Below are positions 33,241-45,700 of a DNA stretch of 64,000 nt, in pieces; positions within the stretch are counted from its first letter, which is position 1; each line of letters starts with the position of its first letter. This stretch comes from Uloborus plumipes (Eukaryota > Arthropoda > Arachnida > Araneae > Uloboridae). The stretch lies in NCBI GenBank assembly GCA_038373865.1, contig JAXGGA010003063.1, positions 45,479 through 109,478 of the forward strand, read 5' to 3'. Under the pieces are notes generated by a model that saw nothing but the letters and a program-made list of their open reading frames with translations, was not told the DNA's origin and searched no databases. A program made the translations under genes and the position numbers.

Positions 33241-33854
33241 TGTAACGAGTTCGTAGCACCTTCAACTTTCTTAAATGAGCATTCTTGACAAAGTAACTAT
33301 AAATTTATTTTCAAGTATGTACACTTATTTACAAAAGGAGCATGAAACAATTGCTAAACATCCAGCAATTAGGTAGCAAACAGTAGACTGTACTCTCAAC
33401 AGTAACTCAGCACCACGTATCTAACGTGAACAGTAATTAAGAAATTACAAAAGCGAAACAAACATTCGCCCAAGCGAATAAAAACAAGTCACCAGAAATC
33501 AAATCTGAAAACAACAACTAACTGTGTTCAAGGCCAGCTATTTATACTCAGAAGGAAATTTCTACAACTTTCTAGCAAAATCCGGAGTGTTCCGATTCAT
33601 TCAGAACTTAAATAATCCATTCAAGAAAATTCTTGTGATAAAAAGAAAAACCCACCATAATACAACGAAGCGCGAAAATGTCTTCATGCTTATTAAATGT
33701 AGGGCAAGTGTAAAAACTACAAAATGTTACAGGGCCGGTATACAAGTGATAAAAGTGATATCTTCAGATACTTTTGCAACATGTCGCCAGATAAAACCAA
33801 AACTAGTGACAATGGTGCAAGGCAGGAAAAACAACTATTTACAAGATTTGTAAC

Positions 33855-33855
<1 letters not shown>
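33241..33855 (-). repeat. Upstream LTR of the Gypsy element (615 bp)
   Basis: On the minus strand the LTR begins TGTTACAAATC at 33855 and ends CTCGTTACA at 33241, giving the TG...CA borders. A TATA box (GTATAAATAGC) lies near 33537-33547. No second LTR exists in the window, so its age cannot be estimated from LTR divergence. Confidence 0.8.

Positions 33856-33856
<1 letters not shown>

Positions 33857-33948
<92 letters not shown>
33857..33948. repeat. (TA)n microsatellite with CATA tail
   Basis: About 46 TA units followed by CATACATACATA. The open frames reading IYIYIY on both strands come from it. Confidence 0.95.
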
Positions 33949-33952
<4 letters not shown>

Positions 33953-33968
33953 CATACATATACATACA

Positions 33969-34205
33969 CAGGGTGTCTAGTCTACTCCAATAGCTAATTA
34001 CTAAACCTCTAGAGATAAGCATATAGTTCATTTAGGAAAAAATCTCTAAATTACGAAAGAAATTTGGTCTTTTTTTCAAAAAATCAAATTTTGAAAGAGT
34101 TACGAAATTTAAACTTTTATACAGCTCCCCAATCTTGTAATCATATTATCAATCATGTTAATCATGTTATCAATCATGTTAAATAAAACATTCTTAACAC
34201 TGTAA
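33969..34205 (+). mobile_element. Truncated MITE, CAGGGTGTCTA family
   Basis: It starts CAGGGTGTCTAGTCTACTCC. Its sequence matches the reverse complement of the right end of the element at 49783-50646: AGAGATAAGCATAT, TCTCTAAATT and TATACAGCTCTCCAATC-like blocks occur in the same order. Only one terminus is seen. It ends in repeats of TATCAATCATGTTAA. Confidence 0.65.
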
Positions 34206-34859
34206 TGATTAAAGCACATGGTTTACAAACTTAAAAAAAAACCAGGGTAGAACTCCAGGAACACCCCTTGCCCCTTATGGCAGGATGAACAAAAAAAACT
34301 TTACATATTAAATTCTCTCCACTTCCTCGAAGTGGAAAACGAAATCAACTATGGAGCATTTCAAGCTCCCAGATGCAATCACAGCATCAAAACATCAACC
34401 GTCCAACTACAGCTACGGTACAAAAAAAAAAAAAAAAAAAAAGAAGCCCCAAGTAAATGCATGGAACACTATTTTATGGTTACAGTCAACCCTACGTAGC
34501 GACCATGACGTACATCTCATTAGCATAGCTAAATTTGATCTATACTAATCTGAATAAAACAACTCAACACTTTAGTTTTAACTGTTGAAACATTTTCAGA
34601 ATTGTTTTCATTTCAATTCAGCCAAAAAGTGACTCAACACTTTTGCTTTTACGTCATGTCACTTCGTTAGTGTTGACGGTCAAATACACACTTAATTTAC
34701 GAATGGAACTTGATGGGGGATATTTTGCACACTGGGTAATAAAACTGGGTCGTTGCAGGAAAGCTTTACACCAAGTTTGAAAACTCAAAAGTAGGTTTAA
34801 ATATTTTCTAAACATTCTAGCTTTTCAGGAAATTGCTCCAAGAATGAAATAGAGGCCTA
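34206..34859. other. Low-complexity and Tc1-flanking sequence
   Basis: It contains a poly(A) run (about 34421-34442) and AACTCAACACTTT phrases at 34560 and 34631 that may belong to the Tc1 element to the right. No gene is recognised. Confidence 0.3.
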
Positions 34860-35446
34860 TTTTTTAACAGTTTTCTGTCAAATCCCGCCTTAATTTGTGG
34901 TACCATGATGGCCACATTTGCGTCCGATGCTGTGCCAGTTGATCGCCACCTTCCAGAGTACATTATCGAACGTCACAGTGGACAAACACCTGGAGTCGTG
35001 GTCTGGGGTGCCATATCATAGCACGGACAATCTCAATTGTTACGAGTTGTGGGTAACCTGAACAGTAACCGGTACATCAGGGAAGTTCTACAGCTCCATG
35101 CTGCCCCCTTTCGTCAACGCTTGCCTGGGCTGTATTTCAGCAGGATAAACCCGCCCTCATGTCGCTAGGACTATTCAATCCTTCCTTACATCGTAGCAGT
35201 TACAGCTTCTCCCCTGGCCAGTGTATTCCCCGGATATCTCGCTGGTTGAACATGTCTGGGATTTCATTGGTCGACGTCTCATTCATTATCCTCGTCCTGT
35301 TGCTTCTACAGACAAACTTTGAGTACGCAAACAAACAGTATGGAATACTCTTGATCAGGCAGGCATTAAAAATTTGTTTGACTCCATGCCACGTCGCGTA
35401 GCAGCACTTATTGCAGCGCGTTATGGCTACACAAAATACATACTAA
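34860..35446 (+). pseudogene. Tc1-like transposase relic
   Basis: Fragments in shifting frames give CVRCCAS, then IERHSGQTPGVVVWGAIS near 34965-35020, VFQQDKPA near 35132-35156 (second Asp region), PDISLVEHVWDFIGRRL near 35230-35282 (third catalytic residue region), and MPRRVAALIAARYGYTKY near 35385-35440. Order and motifs are those of Tc1 transposases. The N-terminal DNA-binding part is missing, and several frameshifts and stops are present. Confidence 0.8.
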
Positions 35447-36199
35447 TTTCAATATTTTTTTATTGTTTGTTGGCTTTCTAAGTTTAGTTATTTATTTGTA
35501 CCATTATCACTCAGCTGTGTATTAAATTTCATTCAATTATGACGATTCCTTCATGGTGTTGCAATTTTCACAAACATGAGTTTATATTTGGGATGCACGG
35601 ATTAATTGACAGGACAAATTAATCGGTCATAATTGGCAAAAAAAAAAAAAAAAAATTTTTAAGCATATCTTCACCAATAAACTATGATAAACAATTTTAT
35701 TCACAGTAAATAAATGTGATTTTCTGAAATCATTTTCTTATGATAACGTGTTGCATGAAAGTGTGCTAAGTAAAAACAAAATAAATATATTTCTCACAGT
35801 GCATAAAACTGAATGGATTTTTGAATCTTCACTGTTGATATTCTTTTGGCATTAGAAATAATTAATTTCCTGAACTTTTAAATTGTAATACAAAAACATG
35901 AGTATTTTATTTTAGTCATAATCAGTCAAATTTTGCTCATCAGACAGCAAAAAAAAAAACAGTTAAAAATGTAATTTTAAATATATCTTTAACAAGTACA
36001 AACCCTACAGTTTTGACAGTTTAATGAACTATATACATAAATATATATATATATATGTTTGGTTTATTTTCTTGAGTATGCATGTGGTAGGCAGGTGCGG
36101 GGATCTCAAATACTTTCTGTCGTTTTAGCATGACTTAGCTTGAAACCATGGTTTATCGATACTTCATTTTAAAGAAAACGAGCAGAAATGATCTATTCT
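35447..36199. other. No supported gene
   Basis: AT-rich sequence with a poly(A) run near 35640 and a short (TA)n near 36040. A GGGATGCACGGATTAAT phrase near 35591 may be the end of a small transposon. I could not find its partner. Confidence 0.3.
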
Positions 36200-37085
36200 A
36201 TGAAAATATTTCTAGAAACATGAGTTGTTTTGCTGATGATGTCAAAGTTATGGGGGCTGTAAAAAATGACGAACAAGTAAATCAGCTACAACAGGATTTG
36301 GATCATATTACTAAGTGGGCAGACTAGGGAAGTTTGGTAGTTAATTTTGGGAAAGGTCAAGTGCTGCATTTAAGTCATGGAAATAAGCACACAAGCTGTC
36401 ATTTACAGGGTTCAGTCATTAGTAAGGCAGATAATGTTATGGATCTAGGTATCTTAATAAATCATTACTTCAAGTTTAGTCAAAAGTGCAGCATAGCTAG
36501 TAACAAAGCCAATAGGATGCTTGAGTTTTTTATTGGTTTATTTCAAACAAATCTAAGAAGGTTCTTCTGCCTCTATATAGAAGTTTGGTAAGTCCTCATT
36601 TGGAGTATTCAATTATATCAGTTTTGGTCTCCTTATCTTAAGAAAGATATTAATTTATTGAAAAAGGTACAAAAAAAAAGGGCTACAAGGTTAGTAAATG
36701 GATTTTCTAATTTAGACTACGATTCCAGACTTAGAATGCTTAATATGCATAGTCTTGAGCAAAGGAGAATCAGAGGAGACATAGGATTCACTAGTTTAAA
36801 TTTATCAAAATGAAAGATGTTATGGGGTTAAATTTTTGCAAGGAAAGCAAGAGAAGGCGTCATTGTTTTAATCTGTTTAAATCTCAGGCTAATCTGGGAA
36901 TTCGGAAAAATTACTATTTTCGCAGAGTAGTGGGAACTTGGAACAGGCGGTAAGTAGCAATGGAGTAGATAACTTTAAGAGACCCATTGATCTTCATTGG
37001 GGTCTATAATTTGACTAGGACCAGCTCAGTTGAGCCCAGAGCCTGTTGTTGGTCATCGCATTAGTATTTGTATAAACAATATTTG
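36200..37085 (+). mobile_element. 5'-truncated CR1-type LINE fragment
   Basis: It opens inside the reverse transcriptase with MSCFADDVKVMG (FADD catalytic box). It continues through QQDLDHITKWAD, then a stop, then QVLHLSHGNKH and a long 3' coding tail ending near FKRPIDLHWGL (frameshifted). The 3' end reads GTTGTTGGTCATCGCATTAG and TATTTGTATA. It is colinear with the copies at 45.0-49.1 kb and 56.5-57.1 kb. Confidence 0.8.
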
Positions 37086-37612
37086 TGCATGGATTACGTT
37101 GTTTCACTACTTTTCCAACATAATCATTGTATGAATAGATTGTATGAGGCAGAAGACATGGAGTACCTCATGTTTTGATTGAGGATTTTATTAAATGTAT
37201 TAACATATTTTCAATTCAGCAGTTGTTTGTATTAAATAAACTTTTCTTCTATGTTTTCCCAAGTAGTTGTTGCATGTTTTTAAACTAAGGGCTTATTAGT
37301 TTTTCTTTTATATACATATATATATATATAGTAAAAAAGCCTTTAATTTTTGAGTTAATCGCCCGAATGTAATGTAGACGACTTCAGAATCATGTAAGAC
37401 GTTAGATTTTCAATTTTTTTTTCCTCTGCTTCAAACTTATATAGCAAACTTAAATCTGCATCATATTCGACATTTTTTACAATTTTAGGTATGCATCTAG
37501 GACAGACGTTTTGCTTTGTTTTAAAATCTGTACAGTATATCAAATTTAGTTTTTGTCCTAGTTATTATATATTGGTCTATTGGTTGTTAATTACTGAAAA
37601 TTTTTAATTTAG

Positions 37613-37903
37613 TGTTAAGAACTCTGATGATGATTCCGATGAGAACTCTGATGATGATTCCGATGAGAACTCAGATGATGATTCCAATGAGAACTCTCAT
37701 GATGATTCCAATGAGAACTCTCGTGATGATTCCAATGAGAACTCTCATGATGATTCCGATGAGAACTCAGATGATGATTCCAATGAGAACTCTCATGATG
37801 ATTCCAATGAGAACTCTCATGATGATTCCGATGAGAACTCTGATGATTATTCCGATGAGGAAATGGATGTAGATAATGACTCCAGCAATGAAAATGATAG
37901 AAA
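37613..37903 (+). CDS. Exon encoding ten acidic 8-residue repeats
   Basis: Acceptor AATTTAG and donor AA|GTGAGT. From 37620 a 24 bp unit (AACTCTGATGATGATTCCGA plus TGAG) is repeated ten times, encoding NSDDDSDE and variants (D to H, R or Y at position 3-5; D to N at position 7). The exon ends with EEMDVDNDSSNENDRK. Variant units recur in patches, as expected from unequal crossing-over. The antisense and +1 frames (MRTLMMIPM repeats) are shadows. Confidence 0.75.
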
Positions 37904-38611
37904 GTGAGTAGTTATAAATATTTCTGAATTTCAAAAAAGTAGGAGTCAAAAACTTGATTTCAAAAACATTGATTAATATACAGTACATTAAATTAAATTT
38001 TTGTCTATGTTATTATACAGTTGAACTTGTCTATCTTGAATGTCGAGTGTTCAGGAAAAAGTTTCGAGAAAAGTTTCCTGATAAAGAGGTTTTGATTTCT
38101 GCATTTAAATCTAGCAAATATAAGTTTTTTTTCGAGTATTGCATACACTGTTAGTATACAGAATAAAAATATAATATGAAAAATAAGTGAATAAAATGAA
38201 ATAAATAAAAAAACACCGTAAAACCGGGTGTATAGGAACAGCGGGGTGATTCCAAAACTTCCTGATCATACAAAGAAATTCTTCATAAACATACCGTCTG
38301 GTATTTTTGGCTATTAATATTTTTTAGAAAGGTAATATTATAAGAAGTAGGAAAAAAATATTTTTGTAATTCTGGCAACACTATTGACCTCTGTGCAAGG
38401 GCGCAAGCGGGAAGCTAAAAAACATCAAGTTTTCATGGTCTGCAAAACTTTGTATGTAAGAACAGACTCCTTTATATTTCAAATCTAAGAATAGTACTTT
38501 TTAATAATAATTTATCCGAGCAACAGACAGGCCCGTCATTTCGGGGGCTCAGGTGGTCACATTAATGTGACTGGACTGTGTATCTATCTATCTATCTATC
38601 TATCTATCTAG

Positions 38612-38707
<96 letters not shown>

Positions 38708-39524
38708 AAAATGTGAAAATAAGATGTTCTACATTCAATCAGTGCATAATTGCTGCTTGAGCATTAAATGTATTTTAAATATTAGGTATTTATGTATGAA
38801 GTCCGCCACCAGGCATGCACAAAGTTAGCGTAAGTAACAATATAAACGAACAACGATTTGAAAAAGCCTTGAAGAAATGTTATAAATGCAAAAACGACAA
38901 AATTTCAAAAAACAACTAAAAGTGAAACTGGGTAAGAAACTGCTTCATCTATGGAGAGCGGGAGCAGTTGGTAAAAATAAGAATTTGCATGTTTCTGAAG
39001 AGGTCAGCTGCATACGAGTTAGCATAATGAAATTATTAAGATGTTTAATTTTGAAGAGTTCAGAAAAGGACAATAAAAAGAAAACACTACTGCCAACTCA
39101 TGAATACAACCCCCCTCCCCGCCAACCGCTCTGACCTGCAAACAAAAGAAAAACCAATTACTCACCCAGTTGCAATAAAGACGCATTGCAATTAGGCGAC
39201 TCCCGTATGTTTTACAGTCTAAACAACAGTTCCTTCCCATGTTTCCTCTAGAACCTGATTTTTCAGGTATCCATTTTTAAGGCTGATTTGCGAAAATGTT
39301 TACTAAGTTTACTCAATTTTTTTAATAATGGAGCATTTGAAAACTGATGCTCCTAATGCATTTTCAGTATTCTCTGCTCTGCTTTTATCTTGGTCTCAAA
39401 TCATTAGTCTTAAACTTTTTCATCATGTGAGACACTAACCTATTCTTGTTCTTTCCTGTATTTGACTGGTAGGAGGTGAGAGTTGGACTTCAAATACTTG
39501 TGAAAATATTCCTGATTTTAAAGG

Positions 39525-39561
<37 letters not shown>

Positions 39562-42500
39562 GTGTGTGCAGTTTTAAAAATTGATCAGAATTTCTGGATT
39601 GAAAACTCCAGTAAAACTGCTAGTGATATTTATTTTCTTGAGAAATATTAATTGAAAAGTTATGTGATGCTTATGTTTATACGAAATATGTAAGGAAGAA
39701 AAGAAAAAAAAAATCTTGATTAAAATGAAAAGCTCAATTTTTTCTTGAGTGGGGGGAGTGGGGGCAGCACACCATTGCTGTTCCTACTTTGTATATCTTT
39801 GTTTTTGAAACTTTAGTCCATCTGAGTAAAAAACCTGAAAAGCGACGTCTAAAAACACAAAAATTGGCAAACATGTTTCAAAAGCATAAAGCTTCCTTCT
39901 TCAGTGCCAAGCAAGAAATAGAAAGAAACAAAGTGCCGGGAGAGTTTAAATAGCAAAGGAGCAAAAGCTAGGCCAATCAGGTGTCAGCGTGTGCCGAGCC
40001 CTGATTTGGCGTTGCGTTGTCAGAAAATTTAAAAGCATGAAGTAAAATTGGCGAGATGTGTGGAACTGCAAAGGATTCGTTACAAATATGATTTAAATTT
40101 TTATGAACATGAAAGGCTTCTGAGAAATCCAACTCGCCAACAGTTGAAGGTCTGCAAATAATTTTAGCTTCAGAGAAAACAAATCTATGGCCCATTTCCC
40201 AACAGTGTTTCGCGATTGAGGATTTTGAGAGTTCTTTCTTTTTAACATAATTTTCATGTTCCTTTAACCTAAATTTTAGCGCCCTTCGGGTCTGTCCGAC
40301 GTAACCAATTTGACATTCACATTTTATGTGATAAATGCCCCACTGATCAAATGGTTGGATGGGGTCTTTTAATTTGGAAAAAGTTAGTTTATTGATGGGT
40401 CTGTAAATGACATGAAAATCGAACTTGCTGAGTATTCTGGAAATGCGAGGAGAGATTTTTGAATAAAATGGTAAGACAACGAAATTGGTAGTAGGAACAC
40501 TGGGTTTTTTGTGGGATGTACTGCGGTTCGAAAGTTTATTGTAAGCATTGTCAATGATTTGATAAGAATAACCTCTGTCTTTTGGACACACTCCTTAAGA
40601 AATTAAGTTCATCATTGAGATGGGACTTGTCAGAACATATATTAATAGCGCGGTTAACAAATGTGTAAAAAGCAGACATTTTTTGTTTTATTGGATGACA
40701 GGAGCGAGAATGTGGAGGAAGACATACAGCAAATGGTTTTCGGTAAACGGTAGTGGAAAATTGGTTATTGTTTTTTGAAATGAGTACGTCCAAAAAGGGC
40801 AAAGAATTATTACTTTCAATTTCGGCAGTAAACTGGATGTTGGGATCGATGGAGTTCATTAAATCAATAACCACAGGAACTATTTCCGCTGTGCCGTCCA
40901 AAAGGGTAAGGGTGTCGTCGACGTATCTGAGCCAAAGTGGAAAATCAAATAATTGAAAGAGTTTTTGTTGAAAATAATCCATATAATAATATATTTTAAA
41001 GTATATTTTAAAATAAATATATTTTAATTTCGTCCATCTACATCAATATATTATTTATCTTCATATGAATAATATCTTTTATGGTTATTGTGCTATAGAT
41101 TATAAATTTTCAATTTAGGTCTGAATTTATCGACAACGAAGCTGAACTGTCTGGGGAAGACAGTGAAGAAGACGAGGTAGATGCTGAAGTTCTAACTAAA
41201 GAAGATGCCGAATATATCGACGACTCTAAGTCCTATGATTCTGAGGAGTTGCGTGATGAAGTTGTCTCGGCTCATCAGTAAGCTGCTATTCATTATTCCA
41301 TGGTCACATGTTATACAGACTAAATGTTCTCTAACATTCATATAAATCATTTATGGATACAGTTAAACATTTGTTAACCTGAGGAAAGTACTTTACTGAT
41401 GTGATTTGTTAAGCAAAAAATTGTTTTTCCATTATCTTTTTTTTATTGTTATTTTTTAATAAAGTATCACTCTCATATGTGGGACAAGTGTTTGGACATT
41501 AGTTTTTCGACCGCACAACTCTAGCAAAAATTCCTCCTAATCTGTTGTATTCAGGTACTAGGTATTATACTCACATTTTGATTTCCCACTAATAATATTT
41601 TAGTGTTAGCTTTAAAAAATAAAAATATAAAAATTATAACTATTTCAGTAGCCGTCACGTCTGGTACAGTGTGATTTTATCACTTTTAATGGAATGAAAA
41701 GCTACTAATTAGTGTGAAAAACATAATTTATTGTCTAAATCAGAAAATGTCAACCTTGACAAGAAAAAAAATTAAAAAATATTAAATTTTGCTTCAATTG
41801 ATTAAAACTTCATTAAGTAATATACATTAAAATAGAATTTAATCTAAATAAAGAATGTGAATTAAATGACAGCAGGTGTTATTCTTCAGAAATTACTGTA
41901 TTACCCCGCATGCCCAAAAAAGTGAGGTTGACCTGCATGCCGAAAAATTTGAATTTTCCGGCATGCCCAATAGTTCAAAGTTAATTTTGCAACAAAACAA
42001 AAATAAATTTATCTCCTCAGTTTCAACCTCAAATCAAACCACTATAAGGAAAAAAAATATTAAACGCCTTTCTCAAAAACAAACCAATGAGTTTCAGAGC
42101 TCAGAGGCGAAATAAATCATTGTGGTTTGATGGTGCATTATCTTGCTATTATTTATTAACATTTTTACAATTTTCAATCATTTAATTGTATTAATAAAAT
42201 GATCTATGCTACCGTGTTACAAAAGTGATATCTGCACTGAGCAGCAAATGCAAATCACTTTTAAATTTTTTATGCCTCTATAGATGGCACTTTTTTTGAA
42301 AATCTTATTTTAATATTTCCCTTTCGCAAATGACCATAAAACAATGTATGTAGATAATATATGTTGCAACAAATTATCCTGGTGACAATAATTCAATATT
42401 CATAAAAAGAGCAGATTAGATTTTTGTGCTTGGCACACTAGTACATAACTTAATATTTTTAAAGCTTTTAGTGTTCTTGGGATAGTATTAAATTATTTTT

Positions 42501-42740
42501 TTAAACCTTGGATTTTCCGGCATGCCCTAAAGGACCAGATATGGGTCGTAGAAAATCTGGTGACACTCGAATTTTGCGGCATGCGGGCTAATACGGGGTA
42601 ATACGGTAAATATAAGTAGTTTTAAACGTCCATAAATTTATATATATTCCAATGGTATTTGTTTTGGGTGTACTTCACTTGATCCCCCCTGAAAATATCT
42701 GAAATGATATTCCTCTTCTCCTCCCCCCTCACTCACAAAT

Positions 42741-42776
<36 letters not shown>

Positions 42777-45700
42777 AAAGTTTCAACTAAGTGAAAATTT
42801 TCTGCAGTCTTTGAAAACTTTCTGCAAACAGCATTTGGGAGATCGTCTATATTATCTGGGTCTGGGCATGAGTTGGTTCGTCAGTGCAAGCTATCCCAAT
42901 CCGAGTCGACACTTGTGTATGTTAAGCCTTATCCTAATGTCATCAGAGCTTCAGCGAATAATATGGAAATAAGTTAGCACTTATATTGAAGGTTGAATTT
43001 TTCCCTATGGGATAAGCATATTCCAGTGTTTGTTTCTACCAGAGTTGTTCACTGATATTACTATAAGGCATATTTGAATAATCTGGTGATGTTTTCTATC
43101 CTGTCATCTCATGGTTTAAGCTAAGTTTAAAAATTCTTTAGTAAAAAAGCTAAAACTAGAGAAAAGGCTAAAATGTAGAAGGTTAATTAATGGTGAATAT
43201 GTTTACATAACTGCTTCTATGTGTTTCATCTCCTGTTGAAAGATATATTAAAAATTAAACTATGACATCTCCAAAGATATAAAGTCAAAGTAGATATTTT
43301 TTTATAATTTGTGTGCGTGAAATGAAAAGTTTAGAATTATACCTAGTATGGAGAGAACACGTTTTTAAAAAAATGCCAATAATGCATATATTATAGGGAC
43401 AGAATGCCCACTAAGACAATATATTGTTGTTCTTAATAACATTTTCTACATGTATTCTACAATTTCTAATAAGATTAAGTTCTTTAATTGCCATCCTTGC
43501 TTCCTCTCTCGGATTGTGTATTCTTTTTTTCTTTTCTATTATATTGAAGCAAAAGAGCGAAAATGCCTTGCTCCATTTTTGTAATTTAGAAAGTATTTTC
43601 CCATTTTGTGTAAAATGTGACCACAGCAGAAATCCTGCATCATCTGATGTATTAGAAATGTTTAGAAATTATATTGAAAATTCTAAGTGAGGCTTTTTTA
43701 TTAAGTGGACATATTTTAGTTTTCTTTGTGTGTGTGTGAGTTGAAATTCTTTAAGATCAATCACGTGAAAGGCTCAGTTGATTTTCAGTACCAGGAAAAA
43801 TCAGATGCTGGTAAGAATTCACTGGTTGCCCTTTTACATTTACCAAAGTCTAATTAAGATTGCATAGTTAGAAATGAGATATTGGTTTTGGATTTTTCCT
43901 AAGAGCCCCTCTCCCCCACACTACTTTGCCTATTTTAGGAATACACTTTTCATCCAAGTTCTGCATTATATCCTATTCTGCAGTTTTACAATTCAGTTTG
44001 TCCTGTTTTTTGCTAATAAATTTCCCGAATTTTAAGTTTCTGACATGAATACTTTAAGTAAAATTTTGGAGAATAGTCACGTTAGCCTGATAGTAGAAAC
44101 AGCTGGACACTGCCATGTGTTTGAGAAACTCTGCTTGAAAAACTTCTCTTTCAGATGTCTGAGAGTTCTTGAGAAAACCTGCAGACTATTTCTTAGTTAG
44201 AGAAGAAACCTAAAATTTTTAAAGGGGGAAAAACTTAAGTTTCAGCTAATTGTATATTGTATTTCAGCTATTGGCAGCGATTTGTATCATATCTTCTGGG
44301 ATACAATCCATAGGTTGGGTGTCACACATCCTCTTCCCCTATGTACCCTACTAGTCATTGGCCATTCTGTCCAAATGATCGCATGAATCTTAACCCCCCC
44401 CCAAAGAAAAAGCCATCCTTCATATGCTACTGATTCAATTTATTGGTGAATATAAAATAATAACGGTTTCGCATAATTTTTGTCTGAAGTATGTTTTCAA
44501 ACAATACATCTTTTAACAAGAAATCAAGGTTCTTAAAAATTGGAGGGAACTCCTCCTGCCAAAATTCATATTTTTTATTTTCAAGTGATTATCTTTGTTA
44601 GTAAACTATCTTTTTTATTCAGAAAGCAAGTGCAAAGAGATGAGGCAAATGAGATTAAAAAGATACAAGAATTAATTATTGGTAAGGAAGACGATGGAAC
44701 ATCCAAACGCCAGAAGAAATACATGTGGAACTGTTCATCTGGTATGCTATTTATTTTTATTTAGTTTGTAAAATTAAATTGGCGAGTTACATTTACCTGA
44801 TGTGAAAAATCAGGGAAGAAAGCTTTAAATATTTCTAGAAAACAGTTGTGTATATTTATGAGTGTGCAAAACAAATATGTGATTCTGTATGTAATGTGTA
44901 GTTTCATTATGGGGATTGCTTTTCTGATTTTGTTATCTGTGCAGAAATTTAGCCCATACATATCCTCCCTTTTAAGTTTATTAAAATGGGCGATGTGTAT
45001 GGGCAAAATTTCTGCACTGATAGCAAAACCAAGGGATTGTTTTAATACAAATACAAAGACCAGCAGCAGGCTCTGGGACCAACTGGGCTGATCCTAGTCA
45101 ATTTAATGACCCCAATGAAGATCAATGGCCCTCTTAAAGCTATCTACTCCATTGCTCCTTACCGCCTTTTCCGGTAAACTGTTCCAAGTTCCCACTACCC
45201 TGCTAAAGTAGTAATTTTTTCGAATTTCCAGGTTAGCCTGAGGTTTAAACAGCTTAAAACAATGACCCCTTGTCCTACTTTCCGTGCAAAAATCCAACCC
45301 TGCTACATCATTCATTTTAATAAATTTAAATAACTGAATCATATCCCCTCTGGTTCTCCTTTGCTCAAGACTATACATATTAAGCATTCTAAGTCTGGAA
45401 TCATAGTCTAGATTAGAAAATCCGTTTACTAACCTTGTAGCCCTTCTTTGTACCCTTTCTAATACATTAATACACTAGGTGGCCAAAAGTATCCGGACAC
45501 TTTCGAAAATTCACATTTTTACATATAGCTCGAAAAATAAGTGATCAATTGTTCTTTAACTTTAGTCATACAAAATATAGGCTTCATCGAATATTTCCAA
45601 GTTGAAATTAAATTACCCTTGCATTTGGGGGACGACAAGAAGGGGGGTTGAAAGTAAAACCGCTTTTTGACCATAACTCTTCGAAAATAGCTCGGAATAA

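Larger units (their letters stand above)
29365..33855 (-). mobile_element. Ty3/Gypsy LTR retrotransposon, 3' part missing
   Basis: Read on the minus strand: LTR, primer-binding site, Gag, zinc knuckle, aspartic protease, reverse transcriptase, RNase H, and the start of integrase. Protease-RT-RNase H-integrase is the Ty3/Gypsy order. Only the upstream LTR is present. The element stops near 29365, soon after the integrase zinc finger, so the catalytic integrase core and the second LTR are gone. Stops and frameshifts interrupt the frame, so it is inactive. Confidence 0.9.
39830..40985 (-). mobile_element. 5'-truncated Penelope-like element
   Basis: A reverse transcriptase C-terminal part and a GIY-YIG endonuclease follow each other on the minus strand, the hallmark of Penelope-like elements. 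The 3' part (39975-39830) holds AAGGAAGCTTTATGCTTTTG and CAAACATGTTTGCC-type sequence (strand-specific), a tail common to these elements. It lies in the intron between the first two claspin-like exons. Confidence 0.85.

Noticed and set aside
31413..33288. Several plus-strand frames of 65-99 codons
   Set aside because: They are antisense shadows of the Gypsy element's minus-strand genes.
33717..34031. Open frames encoding long IYIYIY stretches on both strands
   Set aside because: They are translations of the (TA)n microsatellite.
37612..37988. Frames with repeated MRTLMMIPM (plus) and VLIGIIMR (minus)
   Set aside because: They are shadow frames of the acidic-repeat exon. The NSDDDSDE frame joins the next exon in phase and has splice sites.
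42739..42972. Frame starting with a polylysine run
   Set aside because: The lysines come from a poly(A) tract and the rest has no coding look.
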